64,000 nt of DNA. Source: Malachius bipustulatus (lineage: Eukaryota > Arthropoda > Insecta > Coleoptera > Melyridae). The notes beneath the pieces were generated by a model, which ran no database searches, was not told the DNA's origin, and saw only the letters and a program-made list of their open reading frames with translations. The stretch is taken from assembly GCA_910589415.1 (NCBI GenBank), contig OU342636.1:7732437-7796436 (forward strand), in the 5' to 3' direction. Position numbers and translations under genes: made by a program. Shown here one piece after another: positions 51,801-63,600 of this stretch. The stretch's first letter is position 1. Each line of letters opens with the position of its first letter.

Positions 51801-52165
51801 GGGTTGAGTCTATTTGATATCAGGATGCCCACACCATGAATGTTCCTGTCTTCAGTACCGGAGAAATAAACTGTATACTCAGATGATCTGAAATGTCCCC
51901 TATCATGCCAATGTGTTTCAGAGATGGCCGCCACATCAATCTTGCACCGTTGAAGTTCCTCCTGGAGCAGCTGAAGTTTACCCTGTTGGTTAAGCCCACG
52001 TACATTCCATCCTGCTATACGTATTCTTTGCTGCTTTTTCCTGGTCGCTAATTTTGCATGGGAAGCCCAGCTGTCCACATTCCCATGCCCGGTATCTGAT
52101 TTGCCACTCTCTACCCCGGACGCAGAAGAGCGCCGGTTGCCAACCGGGTCGCATGGCCTTCCGGA
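48881..52165 (-). mobile_element. RTE-type LINE
   Basis: Minus-strand LINE ending in an (ATT)n tail (48881-48905) after AATAAAG, which interrupts the mariner transposase. The coding part at 49162-52150 is in three frames. The 5' boundary near 52165 touches the tail of the next LINE. The GC-rich segment at about 54461-54640 may be the displaced remainder of its 5' region, which would make the second LINE an insertion into this one. Confidence 0.75.
49162..52078 (-). pseudogene. RTE-type endonuclease/reverse transcriptase, frameshifted, active site changed
   Basis: Part 1, 52078-51725: start of the APE-type endonuclease (RIAGWNVRGLNQQGK, ISETHWHDRG). Part 2, 51764-50430: VGDLNAKIGG, the end of the endonuclease with CGSDHQLL, and the start of RT (GKATGIDQISADVLK). 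Part 3, 50400-49162: RT palm (FVDYEKAFDNV, GVRQGCVLSPLLY) and C-terminal region ending NLDNPG. Frames change near 51745 and 50415. The catalytic motif reads LRFANDTTLIA where active RTE enzymes have FADD, so one metal-binding Asp is Asn. Dead on two grounds. Confidence 0.88.
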
Positions 52166-52169
52166 TCAA

Positions 52170-54460
52170 TAATAATAACAAAAAATAAGAAAACACTAAT
52201 AAGAATAAGCATCATAACACTATAACAAAACAAAGAAATGGTTTATTTTCTATGTTTTAATTTGCTGAACCCAAAAAATATTCTTTAGTTTTTACTTTAA
52301 AATTTTTTAATGATTGCACTTTTTTTATAGTTTGTGGTAAATTATTATAAATTTGAAATCCTTGAAAATAAATCGATTTTTTGCCAAAATTAGATTTTAT
52401 ATTTATTAATGATAAATGATCTTGCTGTCTTGTGTTATAATTATAATTTTGTGAATTTTGATTGAAAATAATATTTGTATGTTTATTTTTCCTTAATAAG
52501 TTAAAAATAAAGCAGCAAATTTTGTATTTATAAATGTGGTTTAAATCAAATAATTTTTTTGGTTTATATAGATTAGTTGTTGGTTCCAGATATGGTAAAT
52601 TGTAAATACATTTTATTGCTTTATTTTGAAGTGTTTTTAGTGGTTTAAGATTTACATCACAAGCAGTTCCCCAAACAGATGCTAAGTATTGTAAGTTTGA
52701 GTAAATGAATGCAAAATACATTATTTTCAATATTTTTGTGTCTAAATAATATCTTATTTTAAATAAAATTGCCACAAACGGTGAAATTTTTACTTTTAAT
52801 TTTTCGATATGAAATTTCCAGCTTAAGGTTTCACAATATGGAGACCTAAAAATGTTATAACCTTTTTATAGTTTATTATATTGTTATTGTTTAGGATGAG
52901 TGGATCTGATGGATCATTTGGTAAATTTCCTTTATCAATGTACATAAAATTTGATTTTGAAAAATTTAACGATAATTTATTAAATTTTAACCATTCAAAT
53001 AAAATATTCAAATCAGATATCATACTTTCACGAATATCTTGAAATTTTTTACCAAAATAAAATATAGTAGTGTCATCAGCATATAATTTTAGAGATCCCT
53101 TCAGTTTTATTTTTGATATTGAATTGATGTATATTAAAAATAGTGTTGGTCCCAAAACTGATCCTTGTGGCACTCCACATAAAATTTTGTTATAATTAGA
53201 GGAAATAGTATTATTATAAACATATTGTTGTCTTTCTGAAAGATAATTTTGAAACCACGCTAATGCAGTGTCTCTTATTCCTAAATTTGTTAATTTTGTG
53301 ATTAATATTTCGTGATTAATTGTATCAAAAGCTTTACATAAGTCTAATGATAGAACCCCACATTTATAGCCATTATCTAATTGAATTTGAATGTTTGAAA
53401 CAATATCTAATACAGCACATTCTGTATCGCTATTTTGCCTGAATCCGTATTGATTTTCATACAAAAATTTAGATTTTTCCAAGTAATTTACAAGTCTTTT
53501 ATTAATAACTTTTTCAATAACTTTGCTCATTATAGGTAAAACTGAAATTGGTCTGTAATTGTTTAAATTTTGTTTATCTCCTTCTTTGAAAACAGATGTT
53601 ACTTTTGCTATTTTACATTTGTTAGGTACAATACCACTATAAATTGATTTGTTTATTACAATCTTTAAAAGTTCAGATAATTCATCTTTTACCTGTTTTA
53701 CCATTCCTACACTGATATCATCAAATCCGCTTGCTTTATGATTATTAAGGCTAACAATTACTTCATTTATTTCATCATGAGTAGTTTCCTCGAGGAACAT
53801 TGAATTTTGAAATATCGAATCATCAAAAGTTTGATTACTTTGAGATATTTTCGATGCTAACTTATTACCAATATCAACAAAATGATCATTTAAACAATTG
53901 CTAATTTCACCTAAATTGTTCAATATCACACCATTGCTGTCTTTGATTTCTCTTATTCCTTCATTTGAAGTATTCTTTTTAGTATTGTAGAGTGCATTGT
54001 TTATAATATTCCACATTGTCTTTTTATTTGTGGTCTTAAGTTGTTCACTGAAATAATCTTGTTTAGCTTTTTTTATCTTTGATTTTACTAGTTTGTTATA
54101 TTTTTGATAGTAATTTTTTATATAAATGTTATCTGGATACTTTTTCATACGATTAAAATAATAGTTTCTTTGTTTTATCAATCTCCAAATGTTTTCGTTA
54201 AACCAAGCTTTAGAATTTTCTTTTCTTTTAATTTTATAAGTAAGAAAACTATTTTGAAATGTCTCTACTATTACATAATATAAATCAGTTTCTGTGTATT
54301 GAAGTGGATTCGTTTTGAGAGTGTTTATTATTAAATTTAGCTTATTCTGTAATTCCTTAGAGTTAATTTTTTTTATTGTTATTTTTTCATATTGATTTGT
54401 TTGATATTTTGAAAGTTTCAAATAAATATCTGCAATTTGAATATCATGATCATGTAGCAA
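52170..54460 (-). pseudogene. CR1/L2-group LINE reverse transcriptase, 5'-truncated, one frameshift
   Basis: 54460-52823 encodes 545 residues: pre-RT region, then NYRPISVLPIMSKV, LSLDLCKAFDTINHEIL, GVPQGSVLGPTLFLIY and the catalytic LKLYADDTTIF. The frame is lost at about 52775-52823 and resumes at 52775-52257 (KIMYFAFIYSNLQYLASVWG, YNTRQQ), the usual C-terminus of this group. It ends in a TTATTATT-like tail at about 52170-52185. The endonuclease is missing. AT-richness is extreme compared with the RTE next to it. Confidence 0.85.
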
Positions 54461-56530
54461 CGCGGGCCTCCTGCCTGTTTATGCAAGACAACCGGTTACG
54501 AGGTCCCCTGTTGATAGTCAACCTTTTGATTTTTTAGCCGAGCGGAACTAAAGTTTTTGAAAGGAAGTCGTGGAGCCGGATCTGACCACTGGCATACACC
54601 GTGGCGATCTCGAGTGTCAAATTCACTAAAGAGAAACAATAAGAAAAAAAATCTATACGTACCTTAAAAAAACAAAATAATTTTCAATGACTCTGCCCAG
54701 GCCTCTCTTCTGATTCGGAACTATTAGTGTTCCTGTTTTTTATATTATGTCTTAGGAGAGTTAATTACACTCCTACCTTAACTTTTTTCTTTTGTTTAGT
54801 TGGTCTGATTGAAATTAAACATAAAAAAAAAATAATTTAATGAAATTTTCTCTATGTTATTTACATCACTTAACAGACCATTCGTTTTGTTTAATTTTAA
54901 TATGTCTGGGTGAGCAAAATTAAATTCATGAATTTAATTTACTAAATTTTATTTATAAAATAATAATATAAACGTACAAAACACTAAATAATTTGATAGC
55001 TATAATATACCCCTAATACCTACAATAGATTTCACTTAATTTTCCCTCACGGATGCATCGAAATTGTGAGAGATATAATATAAACTATTACCTTTAATAA
55101 TAATAATACCTAGTAATTAAGTTTATTTACCCCTTTATTGGTAAAATCAATCTTTGATTAATAGTTGGTACTTTATCCTTTATTACAGTAACCATACCTT
55201 ACAAGTAGTAAATAATTACAAAATTATTTACCTTGGTATATAACAACATCAAAAAAAAAATCTTAGTGCCTTTTTGACACGACACACTCAAGGTGTATTT
55301 TATTTAGCAACCTGTGGGTTATTCATCCACAACTGTCTATTAAATTGTCTGACTTTATTGAACGGTAACCCTTAAGGTTCCAAAATATACCAAAGTACAT
55401 AAGAATTAGTATACAGAAATCTCTGACCTTTCTCCTTTTAAGGAAAATCCGAATGTATCCAAAGAATCCAATTATGGGGCACTTCACTGAGACATTACCC
55501 GTATTACGACCGTGTAATAATTATTATTCCTATTCGAGATAACTGATTAATCACTCACAAATAATAGCGAATATTTTAACTAAAATTTATTCAAGAATAA
55601 TTTTCTTAATCAACTTTAAGAAAACTCGCGGTTCTACTTCGCGTAACTAATTTTTTTACTTAGCTATCAAACACTTTGTTTTAAAAACAAGACTAATTTC
55701 GCGGATAACCGTCGCGACGCCAATTAGATTAATTCCGGTCAAGTACCAGAGACTTTTCGCGTTCCCCAAACTGTTACGACGACAGCTGAAAGGAGACTCC
55801 CGTTTCCTCTTTGAAATTTTTTAATTCCCACTTTTTCGAGTTAGTCGGTTTGACCGCCTACTTCTTAATTCTTGGCTTAGACGTTTTACCCCCAAGGCTA
55901 CTTAACTTCCCAATCAGAGTTCTGATGCCAATGTCCGAATATTTTCCTCTTTTTCTCTCATTAAATAATTTGGAACCGCCCTCTCACTAACTCCGCCTTT
56001 CCAGTTGAACGGTTTTCGTTCCCACAGTTCCAATTGACCTCGCTCAGCGGTTTTTCGAAAACGCAGTTTTGATCACGTCCGAAACTTAATCTTTTATACA
56101 ATAGTTTAGTCTGGCGGCTATTAATTCAACAATGTCTCTCTGTACTCACGCCGCTGACCATCTGGTTTTGATAATTAGCATCCTACTAAAAGGCTCTACA
56201 TGATTTTTGAGCAGTTTTTAATCTGGGAAAATAATTCTAATCTGTTCTCTTGAGTTTTAATTTCGAGTTGGGTCTTTATTAATGGCTTTACCTTCCTGTG
56301 CCGCCGTCGGACTACAGGCGTATTTGGTTTCCCTAGTGCTGATCTTACCAGAATTATTGCTTCAATGCCCGCTTATATTATATTTCCCGTCTGCTTATGT
56401 AATGAAATCTAAATTCGGACGTTCCATAAATTGGATTACATCATCTTGAAAGAGTTTTATTAAATTTATAAAACTCTTAAATATTAAATAATTATAGAAA
56501 TTGAATTATCTATTCGATCCTTTACATAAC
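54461..56530. other. Spacer and presumed 3' LTR of the env-bearing element
   Basis: 54461-54640 is GC-richer, LINE-like. 54640-55770 is AT-rich without frames. From about 56531 downward on the minus strand begins what I take as the 3' LTR: a purine run AAAAAAGGG followed by AGTTATGTAAAGG, similar to the AGTTA start of errantivirus LTRs. A second candidate purine tract is at 56577-56592. A TATA box is at 56091-56098. The other LTR is outside the window, so the LTR end cannot be fixed. Confidence 0.4.
56091..56098 (-). promoter_or_regulatory. Candidate LTR TATA box
   Basis: TATAAAAG on the minus strand, about 430 bp inside the presumed 3' LTR, followed by GC-richer sequence. It is the clearest TATA word in an otherwise AT-biased but not TATAAAAG-rich stretch. 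Confidence 0.35.
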
Positions 56531-56795
56531 TCCCTTTTTTGTCAAATCGATTCTTGTTTTACAAAACTTGTCGATTTGTTAACCCCCTACCCCTATAATC
56601 TACCCTTAATAGTAGGAGATAGCCTATCAATAACTTAAGTCTAAGTTATGCTAATAATACATGCTTATACCTATACATGATCTGAGGATAACACCTCCTC
56701 CCATAATTATGTATATAGTCTAAGGTATAGTTGACGAAGACACTTACGTATGAAGTCACGTACGATAGTAATTAACCGCGCTTGCTAATGACTTC

Positions 56796-58811
56796 CTAGG
56801 TCGTGGCACTGACCTTGTCTGTCCAGTGAGTTGGGTTTGCATTATGAGGCAACGTAGGATATAGCACGTGCACCACCTGACCTTGTCCTTCAGCTTCCCG
56901 TTCGGTACGCGCTTCGTTTACGTGTGATTCGGTCACTTTTATTGTATCAAGTTCCTTCTCGTCTGCACTTTCTCGCGTTTGTTTCCACAAATGTTTTTGC
57001 ACTAACATTACCGTGAGCGAATTCCAGATGCACGCGAGGAGTTTCCACCCGTAACCTAGAGTTTGATACAAGTGTAGTCCATTTAACACTACTCCAATTA
57101 CGTATTTACAGATTCTAAAGACCACATAGAATCCGATAACTCCACTGATAAAAGTTCCTAGATCTACAAACCAACCCCAAGTTTGTTTGAGTGTAGATCG
57201 CGTTAGTTCCTTCAACTCTTCCGGGTTGAAGATTCCGAGAGTGGAATACCCTTGTCCACTTGTGGGCATTCCCGCGACACGACGCGTGATAATGTTTTCG
57301 ACGGCTTTACGTTCGATCCCAAACGTCAATAGTCGCTGCACCTTGTTGACTTCTTCCTGGGTGTAGAGTCCTGCTTGTCCTAATGGCAATATCGGTTTGA
57401 ACGTCAGTTTCGGCTTGGCTTCCACTGGCAACTTCTCTGGATCTCTCTTCCCAGTCGGATACGGCGTTAGTCCTACCCATTCAGTATCTATTTCATATAG
57501 AGGAGGCGCGACACCGTTGCACTCTATCTGTTCAGCATAAACCTGTATTACATGAGTGATTGGAGACATGAAATAAGGTTTTTCGTCTAGAGTGATGGGT
57601 AACTCATTATAACACTCTGAGGTACGCCTGATTATCACTACCTTGGGAGTGCATTTCATAATATATAGGACTTCTCCCAAAACTCTTCCTACGTATCCTG
57701 GTTCATTTTTCAACAGCTGGCTGACAGCGTTTGGTGAAAATGGAGCCATTAGTAACCGGTTCCTCAGGATTTCTCGCTGTAGTAGACATCTTCTATGTAG
57801 GACATCTAGATATAATCTTTCCAATTCTCCTTTGTAAGCCTGCTCTATGTAAAGAAATTTACTGTTCATGTACATGAGTAGGTCAGTATTCTGAGGTATC
57901 AGTTTCATACCTGAAGTTTGCGTCAAGGCTGTGTTATTTATTGTCAACACCAGCCTAGGGTGTTCAGTCTGCCACACTTCGTCGCCGCACAATGAAATTT
58001 TCTTCACCATAGTGAGGGCGAAGATTTTATCATTGCTTTCCACGATCATAAATTTCTCTTTCGTGGTTCGACTGGTGACTTGTCTTGCTTTACCTGTATA
58101 GAGCAAGGTAAAGTAGTTTAAACACCCGGATTCTCTTTCTTCTTCCCATACGGTTTCTCCGTACACTGTATCAAAACAATATTCAGCCAAATATGGACAC
58201 GTGATTCCACTCAATAAACTGATTTCATTTTCTTCGATTTTGACGCTAGCAAAATAGTCTCTCGTCTTGATCGTTATAGCTGCTACAATTACAATATTTT
58301 CCCAGAAGTTCCCTGCTTCTTGGTAGCTGATTCCTTCGCAGTACCCATTTGCGTGCAAGGTTCCATGTATTGTCAAGGAAGCTTGTGTACTTCCATTCAT
58401 AACTATTTGTCCTATTACTTGATTGAATAGGCGCAAGGTTTTGTATCTGTGTACTTCTTGGCATTGTTGTGCTCCCAGCTGATATACATAGCTTGACATA
58501 CTTCCACTGACCACAGAACTGTGTGATAAGTGACCACAATAGAATTTGGTTTGGATGACTTCTACTAAACAAGTCATCACCTTCTGGAGTTTCACCTGGT
58601 TTCGCTGGATGACGCTGACGTCTACCTTTTCCACAACGTATTCTGATTCTGGTTCTGGACATTCTGCTACATCCTTGATTGAAACTGTTGATATGTTTGT
58701 TCGCACATCTTCACAGTCGTAGGCTATCAAGCTCCAACACTGAACTAGCCCTAGTAGAAAACTTATTGACGTTAGGATATGCATGGTACCGGCGATCGCG
58801 GATGAATTCAC
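56796..58811 (-). CDS. Envelope glycoprotein, chuvirus-like
   Basis: 671 codons, uninterrupted. The ATG at 58784 directly precedes a signal-peptide-like stretch (residues about 10-28), so it may be the true start. The ectodomain has many cysteines, N-glycosylation sequons (e.g. NGS near 139, NNT near 292) and the blocks YCGHLSHSSVVSG and SGITCPYLAEYC, which I associate with chuvirus (Jingchuvirales) glycoproteins and their relatives captured by insect LTR elements, not with baculovirus F-type errantivirus Env. No RxKR-type furin site is evident. A hydrophobic membrane segment is at about 552-580, followed by a cytoplasmic tail rich in Glu and Arg. The role would be membrane fusion and cell entry of particles. 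Assignment is by pattern memory. Confidence 0.7.
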   Translation of the reverse strand: MNSSAIAGTMHILTSISFLLGLVQCWSLIAYDCEDVRTNISTVSIKDVAECPEPESEYVVEKVDVSVIQRNQVKLQKVMTCLVEVIQTKFYCGHLSHSSVVSGSMSSYVYQLGAQQCQEVHRYKTLRLFNQVIGQIVMNGSTQASLTIHGTLHANGYCEGISYQEAGNFWENIVIVAAITIKTRDYFASVKIEENEISLLSGITCPYLAEYCFDTVYGETVWEEERESGCLNYFTLLYTGKARQVTSRTTKEKFMIVESNDKIFALTMVKKISLCGDEVWQTEHPRLVLTINNTALTQTSGMKLIPQNTDLLMYMNSKFLYIEQAYKGELERLYLDVLHRRCLLQREILRNRLLMAPFSPNAVSQLLKNEPGYVGRVLGEVLYIMKCTPKVVIIRRTSECYNELPITLDEKPYFMSPITHVIQVYAEQIECNGVAPPLYEIDTEWVGLTPYPTGKRDPEKLPVEAKPKLTFKPILPLGQAGLYTQEEVNKVQRLLTFGIERKAVENIITRRVAGMPTSGQGYSTLGIFNPEELKELTRSTLKQTWGWFVDLGTFISGVIGFYVVFRICKYVIGVVLNGLHLYQTLGYGWKLLACIWNSLTVMLVQKHLWKQTRESADEKELDTIKVTESHVNEARTEREAEGQGQVVHVLYPTLPHNANPTHWTDKVSATT

Positions 58812-60606
58812 GAAATTGTTTATGACGTTTCTGTATTTTAATTGAAATTCACTAATGTCCTCACACTTGCAGTTCGTGTTGTCACCTTTTGAAAATCACA
58901 TTTTATTAATTCAGTCCGTCATTTTATTTAATTTTCACCCTATACCTTATGCATTCACTCCTAATTTTATTTCTACAATACAGTACATTTCTATTTTCTC
59001 TACAGCACCTTGCTGTTAGTCTACAATCTAACCTTACTGTTAGTTTTAATACAAAATACATATCAAAATTTACAATAACAATGATAATTGTTCGATCTCT
59101 GTCGAACAGACCAGATGCTTACTCAATGGGAGTAACCATCCTGCCTTTTCCAGCTTCATTCATTTACTGGGCCGTATTTTCTCGTCTATTATGACGTTTG
59201 AAAATTTAAATTGAATTTTCCTCCTTAAGTCAAAAGTTTCTAACTTTGAAAAATTCCGTGAATAATATTTTTGATCCATTGATTGTGTGTCATTGACCTT
59301 GGATCTTTATTATCCATTATTGGTTTGTTCCTGGAATACTTAACTTGTTAATTCCCTGGTCTGAACTTGACCTTATTTAATGAATTAATTTCATCCCCTG
59401 GAGGAAATTCTTTATCCCTTACCTCCCATTTATCTATGATTTCCTGACGATTTATGCACGTCAGATATTTTGAGGTCACAAGGAAACTGGTTTCTAGTTG
59501 CATCACCTGAACAGAGTTCATCATAACCCTTACCTTTTGTTGTTCATCATTCAGGTGTCTGCTTCTATCTTTCACCTTAACTTCACCTTATTGATTAATT
59601 CTAGCCTTCCTATGACTAATTATTAATTATAGGCGATTATATGTGCATAATAACATACCTAGATAATTATCTAACCTATGCTGATTTATATTTCGAATTT
59701 CCATTAAATATTCCTTTAATTTCGATAAGTAATCTTCCAGGTCGAATCTTGGTCCTCCGTCATCGTCACACGGAGAACTGAGCGGATAACAGGGTGACAC
59801 CTACCTCAGACCCTCCAATGCCACGATTCGGAAGCCCAAAATTTCGCCCTGTATACTATTCTCAACCTATTCCTTGAACTACTCTAATAAACTTTGCCTA
59901 TATCAAACTTATGTCTGTCTATTTTTGACACCACTTGTTAGAATTCGGGTCAACTGATTCGACCCTCCTATACTGATAAGGATTTTCTATGGATACCTAC
60001 TCCATATATAACTCATCAACTCTAATAATGCTTCTGCGAATTATTTACAGAATTGGCGCACTTGTAGCGCAATTTAATAATCTTTCGACAGTTTACTTCA
60101 ACTCGTCGGACAACATTTCGTTAATCGGAAAGTTCACCTTCCTTTACATCCGTTATGCCCTTTTGATTCGCTTCAAACCTTCTGAACCTTTGAAGTCTTT
60201 TGAATCGCTTTTGGCACTTATACGCTTTATACGAAAAAACAGACTCACTGTCTTAAGAAGAAAATGGAGCTATTCTTCCTAATATGACATGCTAGCTCAG
60301 CAGACTGCCTGTCTTCAAACTCTTTGTGTCATCTGGGATGGACACGAGTAAAATTGTAATGTCATCCAGACATTCTGACTTGTGCTTCCTCATAAAGCAA
60401 CTGGAAATAACAGTAATCCGTTTCTTGACCTTCGAGCCTTCCGTGCTCGATACAATGCTTTCTGTCGTCTCTTACGACACGCTGCATGGCGGACTGCCTA
60501 TTCTTAAAGAATAGAAATTTTGATGCTTCTGCCGCCTCTTACGACACGCTGCATGGCGGTCTGCCTATTTTTAACCCGGGCCAGACACGGGCAATTAACG
60601 CGTCTT
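58812..60606 (-). other. Gap between pol and env with short frames
   Basis: No recognised domain. Two minus-strand frames look mildly coding-like: 59575-59348 (75 codons, VMQLETSFLVTSKYL) and about 59830-59640 (GGPRFDLEDYLSKLKEYL). Neither starts with a convincing ATG in context. They could be remnants of the missing pol part, spliced leader exons for env, or chance. The word TAACAGGGTGACACC near 59788 resembles a MITE end. Confidence 0.35.
60470..60573. repeat. Direct repeat of about 41 bp
   Basis: CTCTTACGACACGCTGCATG, continuing through GGCGG.CTGCCTATT.TTAA, occurs at about 60470-60510 and 60533-60573, differing at two or three positions, with 22 bp between. It lies just downstream of the pol stop codon in element orientation. 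Confidence 0.85.
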
Positions 60607-63600
60607 CTACAAATCCAACCGAACCGGCGGTCGTCGTAGTCTGGAAGATCTCCGCGGAAGTGGTCTTTCTGGGGGAATTGGAGCCGGTAATCTAGCTATT
60701 GGCTGAGGTGGCGCCATCATGGCGGGCGTTGGATAGTACATTATCTGTGGACAGAACGGCAAATACATCTGCGCGTTTCTCTGTGCCTCCTTCCTGGCTC
60801 GTCGTACTTCCGGATCCTCTTCCTCGTCCGAGAGTTCTTCACTTTCCTCATTTTCTGAGTCTTCCCTTGTTCTACGCTGTCGGCGTTTTGACCTTGATCC
60901 TGATTTATTTTCTTGTCCGTAGGACTCTTCTGGGTCTTCTTCTTCTTCTTCCTCAGTGTCGATTTCTTCATCCGTTTCACTGTCAGATTCCCTATTTGAG
61001 GTTTGTGTAGGCCTGTTGCCCTTCCTAGGTTTGCCCTTAGCTTCTTTTTGCTCTGTAGTCTCATACAGCTCGCTCCTTTTGACATAAGGTTTCATCCTGT
61101 CTATCATGACGGTATATTCTTTATTTTTCCCTTGTTGTTTAACCACAAATGTCTTCTCTCCTAATACTTCGACAATTGTCATGGGGCCAACCCATGTTGA
61201 ACTTAATTTTCTCGACAGTCCTAATTTGGCTGCCATATCTTTCACATAGACTAAGTCTCCTTCCTGGAAACTTTTCCTTTTCGTGTTTTTGTCGTATTGA
61301 GCTTTTCTCTGGAGTCCCGTTTTTTCCAGGTTTTCATTCACCGCTCGATACACATTCCTTAGACGTTCTGAAAGTTCTGAGGAGTAGTCTTCATCATAGT
61401 CGTATCTCCTCCTGGTAGATGTTACAAAATCATCTACTGGTAACCTTTGCTCTCGTCCATGTACGAGATAGAATGGACTATGCCCTGTGGAGGAATGCAC
61501 TCTTCCTCTTATTGCCATCAACACGTAAGGAACATATTCGTCCCAATCTTGTTGATTTTTTGATACGTAATGCGAAAGCATTATTTTCAGATCCCTGTGC
61601 ATTCTTTCAATGCTGCCATTTTCATTTGGGGAATAACTAGCAGTGTGTACTTGTTTTATTCCCATTAACTTACACACTTCTTTCATCAGAGTTGAAGTAA
61701 ATTCTGCCCCTAGGTCACTAAGTAATTTTCTTGGTGTCCCATGTCTTGTGAACACATGTTCCACTAAAGCTCTTGCTACAGTTTCTGCTTTATGATCAGC
61801 AAGAGGAATGGCTTCTGGATATTTAGTAAACAGATCCTGTACTGTCAATAAATATCGATTTCCCCGATGTGTTCTTACTAAGGGTCCCACAATGTCCATA
61901 GAAATCATCTCGAAAGGTCCTGAAGGATTATTAAAAAGCTTCATGGGTGCCTTTCCTAAATGCGGAGAAGTTTTTCTCCTTTGACATTGATCACAGCTTT
62001 GGCAATATTCTATGATGTCCTTCCTCATAGATGGCCAATAAAATCTTGTACTGATGATTCCAAGTGTTTTTTCCTGACCTGGATGTCCAATTAAGGGTGG
62101 ATCATGAAATTCCGAAAGAACCTTGGCTATCATTTTCTTAGGTATTACTAGGATATCATCATGATCTTGATTACGGGAGAAATATAAAACTCCTTCCTTG
62201 TCCACATGATATTTTTCAAGGATATCAGGTTCCTCAGCCTGATACTGCTGTAGTATTCCACTACAGTATTCATCTTGCTCCTGTAACTTCTTAATAATTT
62301 CTTTATCCCATGTAGGTTCCAAATCTAAATTTGTTCGTAGCAAATTATCCCTTGCTTCTTCCATTGCAGTGTCTTCATAGTCATAAATGTTTACGAGTGT
62401 CTCTGAAGGTAATTCTCCTTCCTGGTTTGTCAATTGATGCTTGCTGTTTGCTTCCTGCTCTTCTTCTTTGATCATAGCTTCCAAGGCATCCTTTTCCAAA
62501 TTTACCATAAATTTAAGCATTTCTTGTTGCTCTTTTCGCATTTTTTCCTCATCGGTATTTTTCTCGGAATTTATCTCTGGTTTAGAACATTCCAAAATTT
62601 TCCTTTCGCTACCTCTTAGTTTCCTGAATCTTTCTTCAAATTCATAGTTGGAGACGAATTCTCTAATAAAGTCTAACCATTCTTCCCATTCGGATTGGGT
62701 AGTTTTTCCTGCGGAAAACTTGTTTTTCTTCTTTTCCAAATTTTCGAAGTTGTGAGAATTTTTTCTTACTTTCTGGTTTGTCGCGTAACCATTTTTCGAG
62801 GAATTCTTCTTCCTTTTTGGTCTTGATATTACATTTTTCGGAGTTGCTGCCCCTTGATCCAAACTTTCTTCTGGTTTTTCCGGAGTTTGTTCTAATTCCT
62901 GTGTTCTTGGCGAAGGCTCGCGTCGAGGTTGCCTTACCTTCTTGGACCTTTGAATTATTCTAGAATTTATCCATTCATTCTGGATCGGTTTCCTCGCTGT
63001 ATTTGTTTCTAACGGTTTTCTTATGTGCTCCTTTTCCTGGGGCGTAGACCTAGTGTATTCTTGACAACTACTGCGTCCTGCTACAACGTCACTATATTTT
63101 CGGGGATTTTGTCCTCGATTAACTGAACGTTTCCCTGATTTTTTGCTTGTCACAAAATATATTCCAGCCTCTTGCATTCGATATTCCGCTTGTTCGCTAT
63201 TTAATAAGGCGAGGGATGCTCCCCACAAGCGAATCTGTGATGTCCCTGTCTTGTAATACTGCATGCTACAATTGTTTCGTTTCAGGAAATCTCTTCCTAG
63301 CAGAACATCCGAATCTTCGAACATTCCATCGTCTACAATAACAAAGGGAGTTGTGACTTGAACGTGTGACCTTGGTCTTGCATCCACAATTAAATTTGTC
63401 ATTCCTTTCAAGGGCAGGGAGTGGCCTGTCACTCCTAAAATTTTCAATCGATTTTTCATAGAAAAAATTTCCGCCCTTCGTGGTACAATGCTCTCCTTAA
63501 TAAGAGAGACAGAGGCTCCTGAATCTAATAAACATTTCCTGGGTGTGCCGTTTACATTTAAAATTACCAAATACGGGACGGCATCTGTCGTAAATTCTTC

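Noticed and set aside
58246..58662. 138-codon minus-strand ORF inside env
   Set aside because: A frame-shadow of the envelope gene, without motifs and fully contained within it.
60699..61640. Plus-strand ORFs over the pol gene
   Set aside because: Antisense shadows of the 1130-codon minus-strand frame. Low stop density comes from its Glu/Lys-rich codons.
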